DNA of 64,000 bases from Diploscapter coronatus. Taxonomy: Eukaryota; Nematoda; Chromadorea; Rhabditida; Rhabditidae. The position numbers were made by a program, and so were the translations under genes. Shown piece after piece: positions 1-11,230 of this stretch. The stretch covers positions 1,364,001 to 1,428,000 of the forward strand of contig OZ038422.1 in NCBI GenBank assembly GCA_964036155.1, in the 5' to 3' direction. Within the stretch, counting starts at the first letter, position 1. Every line of letters begins with the position of its first letter. The notes beneath the pieces are model-generated. The model ran no database searches, had not been told where the DNA came from, and saw only the letters and a list, made by a program, of their open reading frames with translations.

Positions 1-1115
1 TATCCAAAGCAGTTTGCCTTATCACATTTATATCCACAGAGCGTCTTATTTTTTCCAGAGCCGGGCTAAGTCAAAGCGCTTTTCCCTGATTTTGTCTTTC
101 GAATATTTACCCTGTTCGAGTGGTTTATTATTAGCCTATCTTCTTTACAATCGAGACGTAAACTGCAGACACTTGCCTCTAAATCAACCACAACAATTTA
201 CACAATTTTCATGTTTCATCATTGTTGTTGCGAACTTTCAAATTGGCCGTACTTTGTTATATTCGACATGTATGCGTAATTCCAACTAATTTCTCTATTT
301 TTACATTCATTCATGCGGAACTTGGCAAAAAATGCCTATATTTCCCGAAATTATTTGCATATTTTTCTATTTTCTCCTGTGATGATTCGAGATTTGCCTG
401 AGGGGAAATTCGTAAGCCCTAAGTGATATAGAGCGTGAGAAAGCGGAAAAAATGAGGAGTGAGAAATTCGAATCAGATAGGGGAAGCGCCCGTAGCAATG
501 CGCACAGTTCGCGTCAGGGACGAGGCTAAGTCACTCTGTGCGCCTATTTTTTCACCGATCGAGCTTTTCTCGCTTCGTGTATGTTCAAACAGATCATAGC
601 GCGCCTGCTTCGTGTGAGCATCACATCATTTTTCTAACTATTGACCTTAAATTGCGAATTTTCCTTTAGAACATTTCATTTTAGCTTTATTCCTTAAAAT
701 TTTTGGCCACTAAAAGTTTATTTCTTTCATTTTCTTTCAATTGTTTTCCCGCACTTGTCTCGTTTCCCAAAATGACCACAAATACACTTACGCAGTTTAT
801 TTACCTTTTCCGACTTTATTGGACCGCTTCTTTGAAAGAGTTCATTTATCGAATGAGAGCAACGACTTTTATCTAAGTCTAGATCATTTTTAGATTTTGT
901 CACTAATTTTATTCTGAAAGGAAACCTATGCACCGATCAAGACTCCTGTATATTGCCAGGTAGGTTGGAATTTGAATGTTTAGAAAAATTTGGAAAGTAA
1001 CCGCCGGACAAAATATGTAATGTAGGAAAATAAACCCTGCCATCCTATGCGATATCCAAGTTTTATTCTAATTTTCATGGTGGCTACTATTCAGATCTCT
1101 ATTTTTATTTTTTAG
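1..1115. other. Window edge and region upstream of the GPCR; no gene recognised
   Basis: Only short ORFs without recognisable domains occur here on either strand. The end of this stretch should hold the promoter and any 5' untranslated sequence of the GPCR that starts at 1116. A cluster around 480-620 is relatively GC-rich and contains a short partial palindrome (gcgcacag ... ctgtgcgc). Confidence 0.5.
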
Positions 1116-3003
1116 ATGACCTCCGACCAAACCTCGACGATAGCATGGTGGAGTCACTCCCCTGCCTGCTATCACGAGCCGAAAATCCATGATCACGAGC
1201 TCTACTACAATTTACGGGACTTGAATCTCTATCTTCTACTGCCAATTTCGATTTTAGGCATATTTTTCAATGCGGGTGCTATGGTATGCGATGTTCTCTT
1301 TGAAAAAGCAACCTGAAAACATAAGCCCTCAAGCTATGCGAAATAGTATGGGAAAAGAAACCCGTACCTTCCCCCAACCATACACTATTTCACAATAGCC
1401 TGAGGGCTTATGATTTCCAAATAGCCTTTGAAAATTCCATAAAATTCGGGCTTTAAGGTATTTCTCTATCGTCCTCCGAAAATTACGTCCGGAGTACTCG
1501 TATATTTGAAGGCATTATTGTTTCTCGATCATTGCTTACTGGTGATAACGACGTCCGCAATTCTACTACCGCAAATCTGTGATATGCACCACTCGACTAA
1601 ACATTCGTTATACTCGTTTTGTATGTTTGAGCGACGATTTTTGAAGCATACTATGCCGAGGTTCAATTATTTTTAACATTGTTTTTTATCTGAATATTTT
1701 CCCATCTTCAGATTAGAAGCCACAATCTCCATGCTTCACGTATGGACAATCGCAGCGCTATCAGCCCATAGGTATTGGAAGGTTTGATGGGTTTTTTTTC
1801 ATTTTTAAATATCGCTTTCTTATTTTAGATATCAAGGCCTGTAATATCTCGACTAAAGGATACGGTACACCGTGCCAGAAGTATGCTGATAGTTATGCTA
1901 ATATTCGTGCTGATATTTCGAGCTCCAACATTCTTCATTGAATTAGAAGTGAAGTTATCGCCGAAATTTCGGATATCAAAACGTATTGCCGCCACTGAGG
2001 TATAAAAATATGTCAATTTATAATAAAACAAAAAATGAATTCAGATCCTATCGCCATATCGTTTTCTGTATCATTCTATTTTGAACCCACTATTTCAAAA
2101 TATTCTTCCTTTCGTGTGGATGAGCTTATTTTCTGTGCTCACATTGCGGGAAATTTATCGAAGTCGACATTTCAACTACAAAAATATGGCCATCGACAGC
2201 ATAATTAGGCCTAATGGGATCACGTAATCATTTAATTTCAATCGATTTCTTGAGATTTTCATATGATAGATACCCGTTGACCTTGTGTTTCCGAAAGAAG
2301 GCCGAGTTACTGCGCCAGAAACAGGAGTTGAGAGCTACGATGTCGATAGTTTTGATAATTCTCCTCTATCTGGGCTTTCATAGTCTTCAACTGTATACGG
2401 TTGGCAGAAAATGGCAATTGTTGGTTACTCATCAGTGTCCTACTAGGTAAATTTAAGGCCAAATTTATTCGAATTACATTTAAACTTCAACCCAGCCTAA
2501 AATGTGAAGTTAGGTTCAATCTCGAGTTTTTTTTGCCTTATAGTGGGGTTTAAGTAAAAATTTTCCATTTTTATATTGTTGATTGGAGAGCAAAGTCGAT
2601 ACTCATGCAGCAATTAGAAATCGAATTTGAGAGGAGCGAAATAGTGAGTCGCGTGAAAGAGAAGCGAGACGAATAGCGTATAATTTTGAATATCGACGCG
2701 TTCTCTCTTCCAATCAATAATATCAATTCTTAAAACCCTCATATTTATTGGCTATTGAAGTTTTTTTATTTCAGATTAGACTACTTTCACTCCCACCTGG
2801 GAGTAATTTTATCATTAGTATCGGCTTCTGTGAACGCCTTCGTCTTCATCGCCTTTGCCAATCGATTGAAGCAATATTTATCCGTTCTCCTCAGGAAGAC
2901 TTCTCGAACATTCTCGAATTCTTCGGACCCTCCATTATCGCCTAAAACCACGGTGACAATCGACGGTCACAATCATGCGACAGTCAGGAATTTTTCACTT
3001 TAA
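1116..3003 (+). CDS. Rhodopsin-family G-protein-coupled receptor, neuropeptide-receptor-like, 7 exons, 386 aa
   Basis: Seven exons at 1116-1283, 1458-1624, 1712-1781, 1829-1999, 2045-2223, 2270-2446 and 2775-3003 total 1161 nt and stay in one frame to a TAA, which supports the model. The product is a predicted plasma-membrane receptor. TM1 is in LYLLLPISILGIFFNAG, TM2 is rich in LKALLFLDHCLLVITTSA, and TM3 ends in ALSAHRYW, the position of the usual DRY motif. TM4 includes MLIVMLIFVLIFRAP, TM5 ILPFVWMSLFSVL, TM6 MSIVLIILLYLGFHSL and TM7 SVNAFVFIAFANRLKQY. The pattern fits the nematode FMRFamide-like peptide receptor group, but ligand and orthologue are unknown. The Asp/Glu of DRY and the Pro and Tyr of NPxxY are replaced (HRY; SVNAFVF). 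The ATG directly follows an AG acceptor, suggesting trans-splicing. Intron 1 holds an IR-C element and the last intron an IR-B element. Confidence 0.85.
1310..1432. repeat. IR-C element in GPCR intron 1
   Basis: Inverted repeat: ataagccctcaagctatgcg on the left pairs with a right arm ending ctgagggcttat. The core has the family motif gcgaaatagtatggg, answered by atacactatttca. The right edge reads tttccaaatagcc, the family's outer end. Confidence 0.8.
2575..2720. repeat. IR-B element in last GPCR intron
   Basis: About 145 bp. It starts near gttgattggagag and ends near ttccaatcaata, with the internal module gcgaaatagtgagtcgcg and its partner region near the far end. Same family as copies at 4.3, 24.1, 36.2, 50.8 and 52.6 kb. 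Confidence 0.85.
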
Positions 3004-3297
3004 TTGTTTTGTCCGTAATTTCATATTGATTTTCAATACGGGTTTTCACAAACAGTTACATCCACAAAAATCTCTCCATGGATTCTCTACATTTTTATAT
3101 TGACATTTCGCCTTAGTTGGTCTGCGCGTTTCGCGTCATTGTATTATTGCCGGTTTTAAAGTTCATCCTGCAAAAATATGCTATATATGGGTGCAGTTTC
3201 GCACACTTTCTGTATATCCACAAACATCATCTGATCTCAAGCGTTTATGACAAAATTAGAATAAATATATATTTGAAAATAGAAATTTATTTGCTAT

Positions 3298-6200
3298 TTA
3301 TGATTTGATAGATTCTCTATAAGATGAGCGAACTTTTCTTCGGACGAAGTCACCAAGTCTAGCAGAATCGTTTCCGGTGACCCGCCCCACAATTGGACCA
3401 TTGGGTAATTCTTCTCTCTTCTCTCTCGATGGAACCCTTCCTATCGTCCTTAGCGCCGAATTGAGAAATCCGTTGTTCTGCTGAAAATTGCGACTTTTGC
3501 CAAAAATATAAGCCAAGCTCACTAACCGCTTGCCTATGAAGCCTCATGGATCTCCGTTCGTAAAACATGATATAGGCATCGGCCACATAGTCGAATCGAT
3601 CAATGCTTCGGACTATCGAATCGTCGAACTCCCTCCAAAACCCGTCAACCGGATTGCGCACGTGAGCAATGTAGTGACCAAAATCGATGTTTTCACCTAT
3701 TTTATTATTATTGTTTTAACAATTTTTTTGTTCCACAAACCTTTGTGGTTAACCGTGCCAACGAGGTCGTACAAGTATTGTCCCCTGTGCGGATGTCCAT
3801 TGTCATGCTTCATGCCGTCCGCGTCTTCAGAAAGATATTCATACAGATCCAGACCCTCTTGAGGAAACAATATTGGAGACCAGTTTTTCACGTGCTTCAA
3901 ATAATACTTTTAAAAACTAGTCTCAAGGCTGTAAATGTTTAGACACGCGTGTACACGCATAACGAGATAGTGTATCTTTGGCGGAGAGAGAAAAGATCAC
4001 GCTCTCTCTGCTTTCTCGAAAATACACACTATCTCGTTATGCGTCTACAAACGCGCACGCGTGTCTAAACATTTACAGCCCTGATTGGCCTAGAAAAAAA
4101 TTAGAATACTTGAATATTATCTGGCGTTCCTCGTTCCACAAACCGCTTCAAACTGATAATCAAGTAGTTCGGCGTTATGCTGAACTTTGTGGACTTTGAC
4201 GCAGTCGGTTGGCTGCATTTCTCGCATCGCCAACCAATTCTCTCTTCCTTTGTGAAGGACTAAAAATCCATAACAAAATTGTAAGTATTATTGATTGGGA
4301 GAGAACGCGTCGATATTCAAAAATTACGCTATTCGTCTCGTTTCTCTTCTACGCGACTCACTATTTCGTTCCTCCAAATTCGATTTCTAATTTGCGGAAT
4401 GAATATCGAGACTTTGCTCTCCAATTAGCGATACCACAAAATGCCCTTACATTTAAGCAATTCCTCCAAGTGACCTTCAGATCAGGCTGCTTTCCACCTC
4501 TCATATAATCGAACGCCTCTGTCGTATAGCAAGGCATTTCGCGGTAGTCGTCACGCATCCTAAAATTATGCCAATTTTAAGAAGGAAGTATATAGGTTAA
4601 AAGCAGGGTTGTAGACGTTTAGACGCGCACGCGTGTCTAAACATCTACAGTCCTGGTTAAAAGGTACCAATTGGCATGTTTCCACTCTATGGTCATCAGT
4701 AGATGAGGTGGTGCAGAAGGCTGAAGCTGTTTGTTGATGGCGATACTCTGCTCGACGACTTGCGAGTACAAAGGCATCGACAGGCTCGCGTCCAGGTAGA
4801 CGAGCGAGTCCTCGTCTAGACCCGTTTGCTAAAAATGCACCATTTATTTTTGGTAGGCTGATATTTGTGGAAACTACCATTTTTGCGGAAGAAATAATTT
4901 TTTATAGTAAATTAAATCTTGTGGTAAGTTAATTTGGTAAATATTTGTTGTGAAAAGTAGATGAACTTCCTTACGATAGCTATGTTGAACTCCTCGAATT
5001 TGATGTGTTCGATGTATTGTTCCTTGACGAGCTTCCTGCAGGACTTGAACAATTCCAACATCATTCGTCTGAACGGCCATTGTCTCGAGAGCACCGCCAA
5101 ATACGGCTCGGAATATTTGAACGGCGACGAGTCAAACCTGAGAAGGATCAAAAATTCCCTATTGTTTTTCCCCAGAAAATCACGTACCTTCTCGTCCCTC
5201 TAACTGTCATCATAAATATCACATTGAGAAATTCGTCTTCATGCGTATTTTGCGTAGGCACCAAAGGAGTGAAATAAGTAAGTGGTCCGGAGCGCGGTAG
5301 GTAAAGGCCTCTGAAATTGTTGCATAGAAAAATTCAACACAATTTTTTTTGTATACCTCGTAGTTTCTTCAAATTCGAATCGACCACAATGTAGCTGACT
5401 AATCTTCGTAGAGTGTTCATCATACGGAAATATGAAGTTGGGACCGTACGTTTGAAAGAAGACTAACTAAAAATGGAAATTAAACGAGGCAATATTTAAA
5501 GATTGTATTTATTACCTGACTAGGATTGACGTTAGATATCCTGGCCAATTGTTGCTTTACATCATAAATACTGTCGGTTAACTCGACTGAGGTTGTAACC
5601 AAAACAAGTCGCCCTTTCGGCTCTGGCGTCTCTTCCCGCATGAAAGTTGCGTAGATTTGTTGCCTAAAATTTTCAAAGAAAGCGATAATTCAAATCTAAC
5701 ACTCTCACAATATAGGCACATTTAGAGTTAAATTGATGAACGGTTCAAATTTCGCTTTGCTGTAGGAGCATTCAAGGCATTTCATTGATGTCCTAAAGAA
5801 ATAAACAATTATTTCGAGAAAAATGCAACATTTTACTTCATTTGTCCCTCGAAAGTTTCAGTGATCAAAGAGTGGTTCATCCTTTTATGGTTAAGAAACG
5901 ACTCCATGAAGTTTTGCGACTAAATTCTCATATTTTCAAACAAACAAAAACAAATTAACATTTAGTGTCAATGATCACTTGAGACGAAGCAAACGACATT
6001 TACTTTTAGTTCGCAGCAGACTTTATGCTACTGCATCTCATATTCAAAGAACGAGGCTGATGACGATTTATGAATACGCAATGCACACACTTTGCATATT
6101 CGAATTTGCGCATTATTTCTTTCGTCTCAAGTAATTGGGCATTGACAACAACATTCACATACACTCGCGAGTTCTTTCGCATCTCGATGCGGAGCCGTAT

Positions 6201-8832
6201 TTAAATCCTCGTGCAATCGATCCAAAATGAACATCAAATATTCTTGAGCGTCCTATAAACATACATTTTAAATTCACATGTGTTCAGAGAAATATTTCAT
6301 ATACATGCTGCATATTCCTATCATATGAGGTGCCCGCCGCTCCAAGGAAATTGCAGAAATCGTTGATCATGCCTCGGTCCGTTAAATTGTGCCTAAATCA
6401 GAAATTCCATCAATTTTATCTATATAAAAGGTAGCGTATCTGTGGATTGTTCATCCGTTCTTCTTTAAAAAATCCTTTTTAGGTGACTTTATACCATATG
6501 GTTATTTGGAAGCCTCAAACCATGCAAAATAGGGTGAGGGATGGTAGGGAAAACGGCCCTTTCCCACACTATTCGCATGGCTTGAGGATTTGAGGTTTCC
6601 AAGTTTCCTACCATATAGCATTGAACAACAGCTCACAAGCCTTGGCGATCTTTCCGCTGCTTCCAAATTGCGACGCGTTTCGCTGCTGTTCCGGCGTGAT
6701 GCTGTTCTGAACACAATAGGCGTCATCTTCAAGTTCTTCTCAAGCAGATTTTCTGACGTTTTTCGGCTTTTCCCCGTCAGATTTTAAGCATCCCCAATTT
6801 GAAGACAATGTTTATGTTGAACATTTGTGGATAAACATCAAACAAATATGCCTATTTTTAGCTTTGAAGGCAAAACTAAAGTTTTTCACTATACATATGG
6901 TGGAAGGTTGCACAAATTTCGGACAGAAAATAAAGACCTCCTCTATTTCACACCACACCCACTTTTTTCTTTTCCTCTACTCTCTCCTCAAAAAGTGGGT
7001 ATGCAATACAAATGAGTGTGGAATACAAAAAGCCGAAAGGCCAAAGGTATAAATCCACTAACCTTGTGTTTATCAGTAACAAAATACGAATGAAGAGGCT
7101 CTATAGCGATGAGACACTGCATAGTGGCGTTCAAGTAGCATCGCGAGCCTATATTTGGAATGCCCCTTGACGCCGGAACAGAGGGAGGCATGTCGGACAA
7201 ATAGTCTATCGAATCCCCGTTCCACAACGATTGGGAGCTTTTTCGCCTGTGGAGAGAGCCCTGAAATCGAAAATTCTCTTCCCGTAAGAATTTTTGAGAA
7301 AGACTTGCAAAAAAGTCTGCTTTGCTCAAATTTTCCTAAAGGAAAGATTCTGAGATTCTGACGAAAATTGGGAAATCACCCTCTCTCTCTCTCGCAGGTA
7401 TTGAGTTTGGGAAATAATGAAAAGGGGCAGCACAGAAAAGGAAATAGACGAGTTAGAGGGGCGCGATGCTGTTTGCCACACAAAGTGAAGGAGAAGGGGG
7501 AGAGGGGAAGCCTTGGAATGAGGAGGCAGAAGCCTCTCTTTCAGGGGCTAGAGAAAGAAAATGGACAAACTGCCGAAAAGCCTCGCACACAGAAAGAAGA
7601 TGGCAAAAAAGCAAAAAAGAGCTATGCGCAAAATTGCAGAAGGCAACCAGAAATGAAGAGTGACAAAAAATGACGACGACGATCTCACGTGAACGTACGT
7701 TGCTATGCAAAAGAAGATGGACCAAAATGCGCAAAAAAAATTCCTTTAAAGAATGCGATTTTTCTAGATTTGAAAAGAGAAGCAAACAAAATTCACCTCT
7801 CTCTGAGGACGTCTATCCGACGGTCGCGACATCTGACGGTCATCCTCAAGTGGTGGTCCAGAAGAAGGAGCTTGGGGACGAGAATGGGCAGAGTGCGATC
7901 GCTTGTGGACTGGAGACATGGCTGATCTTGTGGATCGCTAAAATTCGGATTAGCTTTACTTGACAATTCGTACATGACGAGATGAAGTGTTCTATGGTTT
8001 ATGCAAAGGAGTAAGAGTTGAGTGGGGATAGAATGGAAAAGATAGATCTCGTCATCTCGTCAAATACGAGTTGCCTTTTTAATTTAATGAATTTGACTCA
8101 AACCCTCGACTCCCGTCCATTTCGAATCAAATGTGGTTCTGGGGGTGCTACCAGAGAAGGAGCTGGAGGTTCCATTGGTCTTGGACTTAGATGAGCGGAG
8201 TTTCGTGATTCGCGATACGAATTATTGCCGTTTTGCCGTTCGTATTCCCTTCTTGATGCACTTCTGGGCATAGCTCGGTCATTCTTTATTCCGAGAAGCT
8301 TATCTGAGCCATAGTCTTCATGCAAAAGTTTCGCGTATTGAAAAAATACCAGTGAAGTTCAGGAACTTCTTCATAACAGACTTTCGCTTTTTCTCATTCC
8401 TTTGCAGGCTTGGATCTCTTGATTCCTCCAACCTCCTCCGACGCGCTGAAAAGTGGACTAATTTTCTAATAACCACATAGATGCAATCGATAATTTTACC
8501 GTATTCTTGTCTCTCCCAGGCATCGCGTTCCATCTGATCAATGCTTAGCGCTAATTCATAGTCGTGAGCGGTTAGAGATTCATTCTAAATGTAAAATATC
8601 GATTTTCCAAAATGTTCAAAGTTACCTTGTGATTATTGTGCAATTGGGTTTCAGACTGGCTAGGTATGACACTTGGTCGAAGCGATTTAGTCGTCCCATG
8701 ACGTAGGCTGCCTTTCTAAAAATAGATCCGGTAGAAAAAGGTAAATTTCAAATTTACCCTTTCTGGAACCGGAGGTGACATTGATGTTGAGGCGTAACCA
8801 TAAGCCCTGGGATCATTAGAGTGGAGTTTCAT
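3298..8832 (-). CDS. Ubiquitin-specific protease (USP/UBP family deubiquitinase) with UIM-like N-terminus
   Basis: Predicted cysteine protease that removes ubiquitin. The start chosen is the ATG at 8832 (MKLHSNDPRAYGYAS). N-terminal exons at 8.8-8.1 kb contain a UIM-like stretch (YELALSIDQMERD) and a Ser/Arg/Pro-rich linker; an exon near 7945-7804 continues the linker. The catalytic domain begins near 7.26 kb with the Cys box GIPNIGSRCYLNATMQCL. It continues through QHDAQEYLMFILDRL (6.3-6.2 kb) and the conserved FEGQMK (5.85 kb). The His box is GHYIAHVRNPVDGFW (about 3690-3625), followed by EFDDS and the terminal AYIMFYERR. Cys, His and the following Asp are all present, so activity is likely. 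Introns carry IR-A, B, C, D and G elements. The exact 3' end and some internal boundaries are approximate. The subfamily is unresolved; the His-box region recalls USP48 but the Cys box does not. Confidence 0.85.
3923..4083. repeat. IR-A element (long form) in USP intron
   Basis: About 160 bp almost perfect inverted repeat. The left end is caaggctgtaaatgtttaga and the right end is its mirror, tctaaacatttacagccctg. The inner arms pair cataacgagatagtgta with cactatctcgttatgc. Confidence 0.9.
4289..4432. repeat. IR-B element in USP intron
   Basis: Begins ttgattgggagagaacg and ends gctctccaattagcg. The middle carries gcgactcactatttcg, the reverse orientation of the IR-B module. Confidence 0.85.
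4604..4655. repeat. IR-A element, short solo palindrome
   Basis: 52 bp. Only the terminal arms of IR-A remain, joined head to head (cagggttgtagacgtttaga ... tctaaacatctacagtcctg). Confidence 0.85.
5966..6147. repeat. IR-G element in USP intron
   Basis: Left end gtgtcaatgatcacttgaga, right end tctcaagtaattgggcattg. It contains tttgcatattcgaatttgcg, shared with copies at 45.3 and 62.2 kb. Confidence 0.8.
6495..6605. repeat. IR-C element in USP intron
   Basis: Arms ggaagcctcaaaccatgc and gcatggcttgaggatttgag flank caaaatagggtgag and cacactattcgc. Confidence 0.8.
6942..7029. repeat. IR-D element in USP intron
   Basis: Starts tctatttcacaccacaccca and ends with aaaaagtgggtatgcaatac followed by gtgtggaatacaaa. 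Other copies at 35.9, 40.9 and 63.5 kb. Confidence 0.8.
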
Positions 8833-11230
8833 CGATTTTCATTTACTGAATTAATGAGTTTTAACTGATTGGTCTGCAAAATGCGCGATCCGCAAATCGC
8901 CTCACAGAAAAATAATGCATCTTTCGAAAGAGATAAAAAGGCATGCGCTTCTTCTCTCTCTCAATATGACACTATTTTTCTGCGGATTGAGTTTTGGGAA
9001 GTCGGGCAAAATGAGCAAATAATGCAATAGTTATTGACTAGTGGGTTCCAATATAGAGAATTGACTATATGGCGAATAGACACAATGCAAAATGTGCGCA
9101 AGAAAAGAATGACTCATATCAAGAAAGATCAGACACTAGAAACGCCCATATGTACAAGAAATATAGAGCGTACTGATAAAACTCGAAAATCTACCCCAAT
9201 ACTAAGCATTATCAATATTTCCTTTCCATTCGAATAAAATATGAAATAAATGCTCCATTAACATTTAGCATTGAGACATATTTGCAAGTTAAATATACGT
9301 ATATACGATTCGCAATATATTGAATTCGCCACAGGCAATGACCAAACTTGAAAAATCGATGCTTGTCAAAGGGAGAAGAGAGAAACGAAAGAAAGAGAGA
9401 AGTGGGAAAGAGGCGCGAAAGGAAATTCAGCAGACCAGACAACTGGTCATAAGATGTACGAAATAGTAAATAACAGGTTTAGCATATACGGAAAACGTGA
9501 TTTAAAGACGAATTCCTTAAAAATCGATAATGATGATGAAGTAATAAGTCCGATACGGGCTTTTCGAACGCGAAACAACAGCGAAATTTGGAGTGTCGTT
9601 GGGTAAGTGATTGGGACGAACTCGGAGAGCGCAGACAGACAGAGTCAAGAAAGGTAAACACTCTAACTGCTTCGTCTTATTTGTATTTTCCCTGCGTCTC
9701 TAACTCTATCTCCCACTTTCTTAACTTCTTTTGTATCTGTTCGGAAACATTTGAGGGCCATCATCTTTGGAGTCACTTTTCCACAATACACATAATCTTC
9801 TTATATATCATTTTATTAAATATGTATATATAAGTCATCAATAATATATCAATAAAACATCTTTGTATGTGTGGTTTTCATATATACGAGAAAAATGATG
9901 AGAAAGGAATTGACAATGTCGGGATACTACTATCGTTCAAGAAGGTAGAGGAATATGTCTTTCATTGATGATAACAACGGGAACAATGTGCATATAGATT
10001 TCTAGAACATCAAATAAAACATGATTATATTATTGACAAAAACGAGGGCTGACAAGACAGACGGCTACGACAATATAATTTTGAAAATAATAATTCTATT
10101 GTATATGTCAGGAGCAACGGCAAATTACAAATTACAGAGCAAAAACTAGAAATCATAAAGAGGATGTTTAGATTTCAGCATACGAATGGCCAACGTATAT
10201 ATAGACAAACCATATTTGGATATATCAGAAAAATCGGAGTTTCGGATATATAGCAAAGAAAAATTCAACAGAAGTGAGATCCATTCTCGATTGCAAGCTA
10301 GCAAGCAGTCCTTACAAATGGGGAGATAGATCGGAGAAAATGAATCATTCTTACTGATCAATCAATTTTACTGCGTTGAACGAAATTGGATCATAATGAT
10401 GCACTCTATAAATGACACATGTAGTAAGTGATCCAATTCCTTCAACTAGAAAAAGCAATAATCAATCCATGCTCTGTCATCTTTCTGAAAATGATAAGAT
10501 TTTGTGGGACGTACAACCTAATGATTTGAAAATCACTTATCACTTGTGGTAACTAATGATTGAGTTGAAGAAAATTCAGGTTCAGGATAAATGCTTACTG
10601 TGGAAGGCTAAATTATCAGCGATTTGAAGTGATTGATGTGGGGCTCATGAAGAAGAATATTCTAAAAGGAAGAACATAATCAATATTGGAATCACAGAAT
10701 CGTCGAGGGAAGAGTTGACAAACATTAATAAAGTCGAAGAAGAAATGATTGGAATTGCATAAATAGCGAGTGGAGAGACAACAGTTCATCATCACCAGAA
10801 ATGACACGGTCAAAATGAAAATAGTGGAGGCACGGCCTTATGAACTCTATGCCTTCTAGCGTCCTGTGGTTACGCTCGAAGAAAAGAAATGTCTGCGATA
10901 GAATGAATGGTCGTTCAAATGTGAATTGATGAAAGCGAGGAACTATCTCGCTCAATCGCCAAAATCTGCGCGATTGCACGGAGATGCACAATGGCGCAGC
11001 AAGGTTGCAGGTGAGCGGGGCTAAAGCCTAGCCATAAAGAACATAAGGCCATGGACGAGTAAGGAATTCGATTCTCACGAATTCACTAAAACGAGTACAT
11101 TGCACCATTTGTGGAAGACGAACGACGAAGAAGAAAATCTGATTTTGATTTATTGGAAGGTAATCGATCTATCGGAGGTTATAACTGATTGATTAAATAT
11201 TTTGAAAAACGAAAAAGCGTCTGGATCCCT
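8833..11230. other. Interval between USP start and ldb-1 stop; probable USP promoter and ldb-1 3' UTR
   Basis: No convincing coding exon on either strand. Near 8875-9000 there is an imperfect palindrome (gcaaatcgcctcacagaaaa ... ttttctgcggattgag). The half next to 11.2 kb lies downstream of the ldb-1 stop on its transcribed strand and may be 3' UTR. The half next to 8.8 kb should contain the USP promoter. Confidence 0.5.
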
